9,210 nucleotides of DNA from CAWBCI01 sp963787195 (GCA_963787195.1 CAWBCI010000084.1:1-9210); one strand, 5' to 3'. Positions 1 through 5,746 are shown, counted from the stretch's first letter. A program made the numbers and translations. The notes: a model not told the origin generated them from the letters alone.

Positions 1-130
1 GTTGATAGATAGACGTAACGAGGTAACGACGTAGCGATGTAACGATATTTGAAGGATTTAAATCTTATACGTCGTTCAATCGTTCCGTTGTCTACTTCGC
101 GCAATCGAATATCGGATATCGGATATCAAA
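1..130. repeat. Degenerate short-repeat block, inverted relative to the main array
   Basis: No gene is visible. The first 50 bases are variations on GTAACGA(C/G)G. Their reverse complement reads like the ATCGTTAC(A/T)TCGTTAC stretch inside the repeat units at 1131-2056 and 4330-4385. Positions 108-127 contain GGATATC repeated in tandem. The block looks like a decayed inverted copy of one part of the repeat module found elsewhere in the window. The outer boundaries are uncertain because the left edge is cut. Confidence 0.5.
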
Positions 131-172
131 GCCGGATTGTGCAACGAAGGTAATTGCGTAATATCAGAAGGA

Positions 173-225
173 AAATCCCAAATCCCAAAAACCAAATCCC
201 AAATAAATTTCAAATCACAAATTCA
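173..225. repeat. AAATCCC heptamer-type repeat
   Basis: AAATCCC occurs at 173-179, 180-186 and 194-200 and then decays into related AT-rich words (AAATTTC, AAATCAC, AAATTC). The same stretch occurs inverted at about 4298-4330, where TTTGTGATTTGAAATTTG followed by TTTGGGATTT can be read. A third copy lies at 2215-2242. I know degenerate heptamers of this kind from Bacteroidota intergenic regions, but I cannot give their function. Confidence 0.6.
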
Positions 226-296
226 AGTCCTTGGTCGTGGAATCTTTTACTGCTTAATACTGTTAGATCCCGGCCTGCGCCGAGATGATGGCATAT

Positions 297-367
297 GACC
301 TCTCCCCCCTGCCTCCCTCTCCAAATTGGAGAGGGAGGATAGGGGTTGGGGGTAAAGGGGAGAGGTC
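297..367. repeat. Nested palindromic REP-like element
   Basis: The core at 312-338 is a perfect inverted repeat with 13-bp arms (CCTCCCTCTCCAA and its complement) around one central A. A second, outer perfect pair encloses it: GACCTCTCCCC at 297-307 and GGGGAGAGGTC at 357-367. Single-stranded DNA or RNA here could fold into a long two-tier hairpin. Short Pro/Arg/Gly-rich reading frames cross it on both strands, but they only reflect the palindrome. No gene lies immediately on either side, so a role as a gene terminator is not obvious. Confidence 0.75.
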
Positions 368-407
368 GTGTGCCGCGCCGCTTTTCTCCTATGCAAGATT
401 CACCGTC

Positions 408-427
408 ATCCTGACGAATGTCAGGAT
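408..427. repeat. Short perfect hairpin, ATCCTGAC/GTCAGGAT
   Basis: An 8-bp perfect stem (ATCCTGAC, GTCAGGAT) encloses a GAAT loop. The surrounding GTCATCCTGACGAATGTCAGG resembles the widespread GTCATCCTGA-type intergenic repeats of many bacteria. That resemblance is from memory and was not checked. A similar hairpin sits at 1072-1098. Confidence 0.55.
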
Positions 428-473
428 CTGTTTGCGATTTGCAGCGTCGGAAACAAATTCCAAATCCCATTAA

Positions 474-515
474 TTAGTCGTTAGTCGTTAGTCGTTAGTC
501 GTTGATCGTCAGTCA
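474..515. repeat. TTAGTCG heptamer tandem array
   Basis: Four perfect TTAGTCG copies (474-501) are followed by two degenerate ones, TTGATCG and TCAGTCA. The array ends within 10 bp of the stop codon of the ORF6N gene, on that gene's 3' side. Such arrays can change copy number by slippage. Confidence 0.85.
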
Positions 516-522
516 GCAGTCT

Positions 523-879
523 TCAAAAAGTCCGTATAATAGCTATATTAATTTCTATAGCTTTTTTACTATTAAGAACACTTGATAACATAGCCACACC
601 ATTTTCAGTAAAAGCAAAAGGACGGGCCCCACCAAAATGCCTTTTGGAAGGTATCACATTTTGTGATACCACATCATCTATTTCGACATGAGTAAGTACA
701 TACATGAAGTCAGCAGGAAATCGTTCTTTATTTCTCCGTACAGCTTGTTTCAAAGCCCTGGTTTCGATTCCATAAAACTCAGCAAGGTGAACATCAAGTA
801 AAACCCTTTCATCTCTTAAAGAAATGATTTTGCTTGCGATTAGAGCTTCCTGTTTTGAAGCGGTATTAACTTCATACAT
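523..879 (-). CDS. ORF6N-domain DNA-binding protein, short C-terminus
   Basis: This 118-residue protein contains an ORF6N domain, a DNA-binding domain found in phage and accessory-region proteins related to KilA-N antirepressors. The family signature is clear: residues 23-60 run from the start of the domain through LDVHLAEFYGIETRAL to RRNKERFPADFMY, and residues 87-113 contain PFAFTENGVAMLSSVLNS followed by an AIEINIAI-like end. Family members usually continue after this point, with an RTF(V)KLR-type helix and a coiled tail. Here the frame stops directly after IIRTF, and the DNA downstream is a heptamer repeat array. The protein is therefore probably truncated at its C-terminus, with the DNA-binding part intact. 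The ATG at 879 gives a normal N-terminus; no Shine-Dalgarno sequence or clear promoter is visible. Nothing nearby is phage-like, so it looks like an isolated accessory gene or remnant. The family call is strong, but whether it is functional is unknown. Confidence 0.85.
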   Translation of the reverse strand: MYEVNTASKQEALIASKIISLRDERVLLDVHLAEFYGIETRALKQAVRRNKERFPADFMYVLTHVEIDDVVSQNVIPSKRHFGGARPFAFTENGVAMLSSVLNSKKAIEINIAIIRTF

Positions 880-1071
880 AAATCCATCAATTTAAAAATT
901 CAGTCCAATTATTTAAGGATTAAAATTTTTGCTCCCTATCCTTTCTATTAATCGGCTCTATTTAAAAATATACCTGTCCAAGAAGATCTTTTTTTTTAAT
1001 TATAGGCTGATGCTCATTATCACTTTTCCCCAATCATTTAACGAAAAAAAATACCCATCTTCATATCGCCA

Positions 1072-1098
1072 CCGGATCCCTCCTTCGTCGGGATCTGG
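1072..1098. repeat. Hairpin in the gene-free stretch 880-1130
   Basis: CCGGATCCC and GGGATCTGG pair as a 9-bp stem with one G-T wobble around the loop TCCTTCGTC. The rest of 880-1130 is AT-rich, with runs of T and A (about 990-998 and 1043-1050), and shows no gene. The hairpin resembles the one at 408-427 and lies just before the large tandem array, so it may be another dispersed repeat. Confidence 0.5.
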
Positions 1099-1130
1099 TA
1101 GCGTATTGCCAAGAAGTTGCTAAACAGAGT

Positions 1131-2056
1131 CCGGGGGAATTGTCGATTCGGCATTCTGCATTGTCGATTGTCGATTTAATTTCCGATTTCCCAATTCACA
1201 TTTCCCATTTAATTCGACAGTTCGACATTTCGTGATATCGTTACTTCGTTACCTCAAATCTCCTCCCCTTCACCCGGCTGGGGGAAGGGGCCGGGGATGG
1301 GGGCGGGCCGGGGGGATTGTCGATTCGGCATTCTGCATTGTCGATTGTCGATGTAATTTCCCAATTCACATTTCCCATTTAATTCGACAGTTCGACATTT
1401 CGTGTTATCGTTACTTTGTTACCTCAAATCTCCTCCCCTTCACCCGGCTGGGGGAAGGGGCCGGGGGATGGGGGCGGGCCGGGGGAATTGTCGATTCGGC
1501 ATTCGGCATTGTCGATTGTCGATTTAATTTCCGATTTCCCAATTCACATTTCCCATTTAATTCGACAGTTCGACATTTTCGTGTTATCGTTACTTTGTTA
1601 CCTCAAATCTCCTCCCCTTCACCCGGCTGGGGGAAGGGGCCGGAGATGGGGGCGGGCCGGGGGGATTGTCGATTCGGTATTCTGCATTGTCGATTGTCGA
1701 TGTAATTTCCCAATTCACATTTCCCATTTAATTCGACATTTCGACATTTCGTGCAACCGCTACATCGTTACATCTATCCTTCCTCCCCTTCACCCGTTTG
1801 GGGGAAGGGGCCGGGGGATGGGGGCGGGAAGTGGGAATTGTCGATTCGGCATTGTCGGTTGTCGATGTAATGTCCGATTTCCCATTTAATTCGACATTTC
1901 GTGCAACCGCTACATCGTTACATCTATTCTTCCTCCCCTTCACCCGTTTGGGGGAAGGGGCCGGAGATGGGGGCGGGCCGGGGGAATTGTCGATTCGGCA
2001 TTCGGCATTGTCGATTGTCGATGTAATTTCCGATTTCCCATTTTCCATTTAATTCG
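1131..2056. repeat. Imperfect tandem array of about five 150-179 bp G-rich units
   Basis: Units start with TCCTCCCCTTCACCC at 1261, 1431, 1610, 1781 and 1931, giving periods of 170, 179, 171 and 150 bp. A partial unit precedes them (from 1131) and the last one ends near 2056. Each unit has four parts: a hairpin CCCCTTCACCC/GGGGGAAGGGG; a G-rich tract continuing through GGGG, GGGGG, GGG and GGGGG runs; a block built from GTCGATT and GGCATTC words; and an ATTCGACATTTCGTG then ATCGTTAC block. Units 4 and 5 share GCAACCGCTACATCGTTACA and CACCCGTTTG, whereas units 1-3 have CACCCGGCTG, so there are two subfamilies. Open frames across the array are not credible genes, because two of the four periods are not multiples of three. 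Confidence 0.9.
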
Positions 2057-2165
2057 ATGTGCGAATTATATCTCGGAATTGGCACAACTTTGTCAAATAT
2101 CGTTGCCCGTAGGGCATAAACTATGGTAGCATATTGCGCCTCCGTGAATTTTCAAAACCCCGCAG
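1984..2165 (+). repeat. Long inverted-repeat arm A (partner at 4081-4252)
   Basis: This segment combines the end of the last array unit with a following block that contains GCCCGTAGGGC (2105-2115) and ATAAACTATGGTAG. Read in reverse complement, it matches 4081-4252 over most of its length with scattered mismatches and indels. The best stretch is 2105-2129 against 4112-4136, with 24 of 25 bases identical. The AATTCGATGTGCGAATTATATC stretch also matches closely. The two arms point towards each other across the coiled-coil gene. Confidence 0.8.
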
Positions 2166-2169
2166 GGGT
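2157..2169. repeat. Small hairpin ACCCC-GCA-GGGGT
   Basis: A 5-bp perfect stem with a 3-base loop sits at the inner edge of inverted-repeat arm A. It resembles short CCCC(N)GGGG hairpins that are dispersed in Bacteroidota intergenic DNA (from memory). At the matching place near 4072-4085 there is a different short hairpin, ACCCG-TTG-CGGGGT. Confidence 0.45.
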
Positions 2170-2214
2170 GAAGGGAGAGATTGCACGATGTACCGATTGC
2201 CCGATATTCGAAGG

Positions 2215-2331
2215 AAATCCCAAATCCCAAATCCCAAATCCCAAATTTCAATCATATTCCCATTAACCTATACACCATTAACCATTAACTTACCCCCAAT
2301 ACCCAATACCTAATACCCATTACCCAATACC
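2215..2331. repeat. AAATCCC heptamers followed by AATACCC-type repeats
   Basis: Four perfect AAATCCC copies occupy 2215-2242. They are followed by CATTAACC-type words and then by AATACCC/TAATACC variants from about 2295 to 2331. No open frame or regulatory signal is visible. The preceding CCGATATTCGAAGGAAATCCC recurs inverted at about 4328-4347, which ties this stretch to the dispersed repeat module. Confidence 0.7.
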
Positions 2332-2362
2332 AAAAAGAAAAGGCTGCCAAGTTACGACAGCC
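2332..2362 (-). terminator. Rho-independent terminator, minus strand
   Basis: Read on the minus strand, GGCTGTC (2362-2356) pairs with GGCAGCC (2348-2342) as a 7-bp stem with one T-G wobble and a 7-base loop. TTTTCTTTTT follows immediately (2341-2332). This is a typical intrinsic terminator. It lies about 215 bp beyond the stop of the coiled-coil gene and would end that transcript before the repeat array. Confidence 0.65.
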
Positions 2363-2497
2363 AATCTCAAATAATTGCCAAATTACCGGTGGGACAAGTT
2401 AAATTGCAGTTTTCAATGGTAAGTGAATCGAGTTTAAGGGAGAGACCAGCATTTGACAGATTATTTTAATTAATATTAGTACAAGTATGGATGGAGG

Positions 2498-2571
2498 TTT
2501 CAGATTCGAAGAATATTATTTCCCGGCCAAAACCCATTAAAACCGTTAAATAATATTCTTTTCATCTGAAA
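2498..2571. repeat. Long imperfect stem-loop just after the coiled-coil gene
   Basis: Two 24-base arms, 2498-2521 and 2548-2571, are complementary at 22 of 24 positions and enclose a 26-base loop. The structure begins 5 bp after the TAA stop of the minus-strand gene and lies inside its likely 3' untranslated region. No T-tract follows on the minus strand, so it is not a standard intrinsic terminator. It could protect the 3' end of the mRNA, or be an attachment or repeat element. Confidence 0.7.
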
Positions 2572-2576
2572 TATCT

Positions 2577-3557
2577 TTATTTATTTGTATCTGTTATTTG
2601 AGCCAGGTCCGGATTGTTTTCCTTCGCTGTTACAACCACAAGATACTTGCTTTTTGCCCAGAATTTCTCCGGATCGGTGATCTTGATAAACTCAACTTCA
2701 TTGCTGTTGTTCACAAGCTCATAGCTACTCCGGTCGTGATGTGTGATGATATCCATTTTCTTGCTGTACACCGGAATTGATTTGATGTCGCGGATATCCA
2801 CCTTTTTGAAATGATCGGTTTTAAAATTATCATTCAGCGTTTTTGTCGCAGCGATTCCAAGAAGCCCGCCTTCCTTTTCCACTATACTGTCTTGATTCAG
2901 TTCTTTATAGGTACCAACGGCATAATAGGCTGTGTAAATTTCCTGGTCCAGTTCATTCAGCTTTTCTTTCTGCTGATCAATAGTCTGAGCGCTCAACTGT
3001 AGTTCCGTATCCTTGTTTGCGATCGTCGATTGCATTTCAGAGTTCTGTTTCTGCACCATGGCCAGGTTGTCGACCAATGAATCATTACGGGCGGTCAGCT
3101 CAGCCATCTGTCCCTTATAATTATCCAGACGGGCTTTCAGTTCATTGTTTGATTTCTTATAACCTGAAAGTGCTTTATTCTGGGTATCAACCCTGCCGTT
3201 CAACTGGGCAATCATATCCCTGTTTTCCTGCATGAGTTGTTCTATAATGGCAATCTCTTTCGATATCCGGTCTTCAGGACTGGTTACACCAGCGAGTTCC
3301 TTATCATCAAATCCTTGTTGCAATACACCTTCATGTTCCCGCACTTTTGCCAGATTATCTTCGATTTTCTGGAAAGTCGTGTTGATATAATCCTGTGTTG
3401 CCTGGCGTTCAGCCGTAATGGTAGAGCTAAGCTCCTGCTTCTGGTTGTAGAAATTATAAGTTTCATATCCCAGGAAAATTGTGGCAGCAGCTAATAATAC
3501 CAGGAAGACTATCAGTACCCCAGATATTGTTTTGCTTTTATTTGTGTTCGTATTCAT
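2577..3557 (-). CDS. Membrane-anchored coiled-coil protein (Cbp1-like family)
   Basis: The protein has 326 residues. A short polar N-terminus is followed by one hydrophobic segment (about 11-30, ISGVLIVFLVLLAAATIFLG) and then a long Glu/Gln/Lys-rich coiled coil (about 36-207). A compact C-terminal domain (about 208-310) contains YYAVGTYKEL, GGLLG, a VDIRDI-IPVYSKK stretch, an ITHHDRSSYEL stretch and a final ITDPEKFWAKSKYLVVV strand. I recall this C-terminal pattern from Bacteroidota proteins labelled Cbp1-family collagen-binding adhesin or simply hypothetical. That name is from memory and the function should not be assumed. Topology is probably N-in, with the coiled coil in the periplasm, anchored in the inner membrane or, if the N-terminus is processed, exported. 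It is transcribed away from the two-component genes, 827 bp downstream of the response regulator, behind its own sigma-54-like promoter. A stem-loop and a terminator follow it. No Shine-Dalgarno is evident; the ATG at 3557 directly precedes the membrane segment and is the natural start. Confidence 0.8.
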   Translation of the reverse strand: MNTNTNKSKTISGVLIVFLVLLAAATIFLGYETYNFYNQKQELSSTITAERQATQDYINTTFQKIEDNLAKVREHEGVLQQGFDDKELAGVTSPEDRISKEIAIIEQLMQENRDMIAQLNGRVDTQNKALSGYKKSNNELKARLDNYKGQMAELTARNDSLVDNLAMVQKQNSEMQSTIANKDTELQLSAQTIDQQKEKLNELDQEIYTAYYAVGTYKELNQDSIVEKEGGLLGIAATKTLNDNFKTDHFKKVDIRDIKSIPVYSKKMDIITHHDRSSYELVNNSNEVEFIKITDPEKFWAKSKYLVVVTAKENNPDLAQITDTNK

Positions 3558-3632
3558 AGTTCTTTATTTTAAATCAGCGGCATAAGAATACCGTTTAAGA
3601 TTAATTTAATTTTATTGACGACTCTTCCAATT

Positions 3633-3648
3633 GGCATAAATGGTGCCA
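3633..3648 (-). promoter_or_regulatory. Sigma-54 (-24/-12) promoter candidate for the coiled-coil gene
   Basis: On the minus strand the sequence reads TGGCACCATTTATGCC. The -24 element TGGCAC is perfect. The -12 element is ATGC against the consensus TTGC. The invariant GG (3647-3646) and GC (3635-3634) are separated by exactly 10 bp, as sigma-54 requires. Transcription would start near 3622, giving a leader of about 65 bases before the ATG at 3557. The upstream neighbour encodes a sigma-54 activator with an intact GSFTGA loop, which makes the assignment much more likely than sequence alone would. Confidence 0.65.
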
Positions 3649-3713
3649 TGGATTATAATTATTTTTTAATGATTTGAATTTGTGTGAATTAAGGAGAAGA
3701 TGAAAATCCGGAT

Positions 3714-3756
3714 CATTCGAATTCTTTTTCAAAATGAAAAAAAATAATTCAGAATG
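3714..3756. promoter_or_regulatory. Imperfect inverted repeat, possible activator-binding site
   Basis: CATTC at 3714 and GAATG ending at 3756 bracket further complementary stretches (AATT, and TTTTTC with GAAAAA) around a short AAAAT centre. The element lies about 66-108 bp upstream of the sigma-54-like promoter, which is where NtrC-type regulators commonly bind. The sequence is AT-rich, so some of the symmetry could arise by chance. Assigning it to the neighbouring regulator is inference. Confidence 0.35.
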
Positions 3757-3853
3757 AAACAGGAAAAGGGCGATTCAGTGTCATTTTTATATGGAAAGGT
3801 AGAATGGATTAGATGGAAAGTGGCAGTTATGCACCTGGCTGCTTTCCGGATTT

Positions 3854-3896
3854 AGCCACTAAAACACAAATACACCGAGAATATTCACCAAGTAAA
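3854..3896. repeat. Degenerate CACTAAAACAC-type intergenic repeat
   Basis: AGCCACTAAAACACAAATAC followed by ACCGAG and CACCAAG resembles the CACNAAGACAC-type degenerate heptamer repeats seen in many bacterial intergenic regions. Resemblance from memory is the only evidence. The stretch 3757-3950 otherwise shows no gene or signal. Confidence 0.35.
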
Positions 3897-4009
3897 AAAA
3901 GCCATAAATAATTAATAATTAATCACATAATCAATAGAAAAGCATGCTCAATTGTATGTTTGGATTTTGATTTGGATATTGATTTTATTGATTTTTTCCG
4001 GGAATTGGA

Positions 4010-4080
4010 ATTTCCTTCGGATATCGAATATCGTGCAATCCTTTACATCGTTATATCTATCCTCTCCCTTCACCCGTTGC
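4010..4080. repeat. Repeat-module fragment in array orientation
   Basis: TTCCTTCGGATATCGAATATCGTGCAATC, then CATCGTTATATCTATCC and CCTTCACCCGTTG, follow the same order as the end of one array unit and the start of the next (1740-1800) and as 4328-4399. The G-rich half of the unit is missing, and the sequence passes into inverted arm B at about 4081. Confidence 0.65.
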
Positions 4081-4252
4081 GGGGTTACGAAATTTCATGG
4101 GGCGCAATTTTCTACCATAGTTTATGCCCTACAGGCAAATTAGATTGATGCATTTGTGCCAATTCGGAGATATAATTCGCCCATCGAATTAAATGGAAAA
4201 TCAAACATTCCATCGAAAATCGAAAATGCTGAATGCCGAATCGACAATTCTA
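4081..4252 (-). repeat. Long inverted-repeat arm B (partner at 1984-2165)
   Basis: This is the reverse-complement partner of arm A. It carries CTACCATAGTTTATGCCCTA (from 4112), a GAGATATAATTCGCCCATCG stretch, and then CATCGAAAATCGAAAATGCT with GAATGCCGAATCGACAATT (4230-4248), which is the GTCGATT/GGCATTC block of the array read backwards. A further piece of the palindromic block, CCCTACGGGCAACA, appears at 4257-4270, just outside the arm. Confidence 0.8.
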
Positions 4253-4297
4253 TATTCCCTACGGGCAACAGTAATTCAACCATTTGCGCCTGGATTA

Positions 4298-4399
4298 TTG
4301 GAATTTGTGATTTGAAATTTGTTTGGGATTTCCTTCGAATATCGTGCAATCGTTATATCGTTATTTATCGCTACATCGTTACATCTATTCTTCCTCCCC
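4298..4399. repeat. Repeat module running into the 3' end of the response-regulator gene
   Basis: The stretch starts with an inverted copy of the heptamer-type block of 194-225, passes through TTCCTTCGAATATCGTGCAATC and a run of ATCGTTA-type words, and ends with 31 bp (4369-4399) identical to 1908-1938 in the tandem array. The last 15 bp (4385-4399) lie inside the minus-strand coding region and encode its final four residues and stop codon. Confidence 0.85.
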
Positions 4400-5746
4400 G
4401 GCTTTCTCTTCCTTCAACATCCGGTAAATAGTCGTTTGTCCTATTCCCAGCTTTTCAGCCACCAGGCGGGTATCATCATTATATTTTTTCAGGTAGAAAT
4501 TCACGATCTTCCTTTCATATTCCCTGAGCGTAAGCTCTTCTGATAAAATTTCCTGCATGATGCCTGAAGAGGACAGTACGATATCCCCCTCTTCTATCTC
4601 CTTAGCCTGTGACATAACCATGGCAAGTTCTATAACTGATTTCAATTCCCTCACGTTTCCCGGCCAGGAATAATGCATCAGTTTCTCCTGGGCTTTTGGA
4701 CTCAAACTTTTGGCCGGGATATTATTTTCTTCCACGAATTTATTGATGAAGTAGGAAGAAAGTATCAGTATATCTTTCTCCCTTTCGCGCAAGGGGGGAA
4801 GTTCTATGGGCAGGCCGAAGAGGCGGAAGTAGAGGTCCTGCCTGAATTTACCCTGGTCTACAAGTTCTTTTAGATTACGGTTGGTAGCAACGATGATCCG
4901 GCAATCCACCTTTAATTGCTGGTTGCTCCCTACTCGGGTGATTTCCTTTTCCTGCAGGGCCCTCAATAATTTAGGCTGAAAATTCAGGTCCATCTCCCCT
5001 ATTTCATCCAGGAAAAGGGTGCCTCCGTTGGCTTCTTCGAATTTTCCTTTACGCTGGGCGATGGCCCCTGTGAAAGATCCTTTTTCATGGCCGAAAAGTT
5101 CGCTTTCGAAAAGTTCCGAAGGAATTGCCGCGATATTCACCGGTATGAAGGGCTTTTTCTTCCGGGCCGAATTATAATGTATGGCTTTGGCAATAACTTC
5201 TTTACCTGTACCGGTTTCACCTGAAACAGTGACCGTTATGTTCGTGGAAATCGCTTTTTCAACCAGGGCAAAGATCTTTTCCATGGCCGGGCTGCTCCCT
5301 ATAATGGTGTCGCTCAGGCGGTATTTGTGCCTGACTTCCTGCTCCAGCACCGAGATCCTTTTCTTCAGGCCGGCGCTTTTGCGGATATTGTTCAGGGTAT
5401 TCAGGAGCCGGTCCCGGATGTCCTCACTCTTCACCAGGTAATCAAAGGCACCTGATTTCAGCAGGTCTATAGCCGTTCCCACATCTTCCTGTTCGGAAAT
5501 GATGACCACTTCTATATCTTCATTGAAAGATTTGATCTTCTTTAAAAGTTCTGATCCTTTAATATCCGGCAAGCGATAATCAAGGGTGATCATGTCGGGA
5601 TTCCGCTGAAGATTGTCCAGCAAGTCTTTCCCGCTGAAAAAACTCTCCACCCTGGAATCCGGGTCCAGTGAAAGGTTATGAACGAGCAGGCGGTTATACC
5701 ACTCATCATCTTCAACTACGAAAATACTGAAATAATCTTCCTTCAT
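4385..5746 (-). CDS. NtrC-family sigma-54-dependent response regulator
   Basis: The protein has 453 residues and the standard three-domain layout. The receiver domain (about 6-120) has acidic E12/D13/D14, phospho-acceptor D56, S84 and K106; K106 is followed by S rather than the usual P. The AAA+ domain (about 145-375) has Walker A GETGTGKE (176-183), the sigma-54 contact loop GSFTGA (223-228), Walker B GGTLFLDE (241-248), an arginine-finger region (LYFRL, 305-309) and WPGNVREL (361-368). A Fis-type helix-turn-helix (about 405-446) ends the protein. All parts needed to hydrolyse ATP and remodel sigma-54 RNA polymerase are present. The gene starts 57 bp after the hybrid kinase stop, so the two are almost certainly one operon and partners. 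The likely target is the downstream coiled-coil gene. The final GEEE and the TAG stop are encoded by repeat DNA identical to the tandem array, so the original C-terminal end was probably replaced by a few residues. Confidence 0.95.
   Translation of the reverse strand: MKEDYFSIFVVEDDEWYNRLLVHNLSLDPDSRVESFFSGKDLLDNLQRNPDMITLDYRLPDIKGSELLKKIKSFNEDIEVVIISEQEDVGTAIDLLKSGAFDYLVKSEDIRDRLLNTLNNIRKSAGLKKRISVLEQEVRHKYRLSDTIIGSSPAMEKIFALVEKAISTNITVTVSGETGTGKEVIAKAIHYNSARKKKPFIPVNIAAIPSELFESELFGHEKGSFTGAIAQRKGKFEEANGGTLFLDEIGEMDLNFQPKLLRALQEKEITRVGSNQQLKVDCRIIVATNRNLKELVDQGKFRQDLYFRLFGLPIELPPLREREKDILILSSYFINKFVEENNIPAKSLSPKAQEKLMHYSWPGNVRELKSVIELAMVMSQAKEIEEGDIVLSSSGIMQEILSEELTLREYERKIVNFYLKKYNDDTRLVAEKLGIGQTTIYRMLKEEKAGEEE

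Noticed and set aside
285..473. Small open frames on both strands over the nested palindrome
   Set aside because: The Pro-Ser-Pro-Asn-Trp-Arg-Gly-type peptide arises from the palindrome itself and appears on both strands.
1232..2052. Open frames of 84-157 codons on both strands across the tandem array (Pro/Gly/Arg-rich)
   Set aside because: They are translations of the G-rich and C-rich repeat. Two of the four unit periods (170 and 179 bp) break the frame, overlapping frames exist on both strands, and no start signals or domain patterns are present.
1131..2056. CRISPR array or integron attC cassette array
   Set aside because: Whole units are repeated rather than short identical repeats with unique spacers, unit length is 150-179 bp, and no cas, integrase or cassette gene is present.
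2079..2094. TTGGCAC in arm A as a second sigma-54 promoter
   Set aside because: The bases at the -12 position are TC rather than GC, no plus-strand gene follows, and the inverted copy near 4160 also lacks the -12 element.
1984..4252. Transposon bounded by terminal inverted repeats
   Set aside because: No transposase or recombinase lies between the arms, no target-site duplication is evident, and the arms are pieces of a locally abundant repeat family rather than defined termini.
3952..4431. Short plus-strand open frames of 62-91 codons between the coiled-coil gene and the response regulator
   Set aside because: They run through repeat-module sequence, overlap each other in different frames and have no domain pattern or translation signal.
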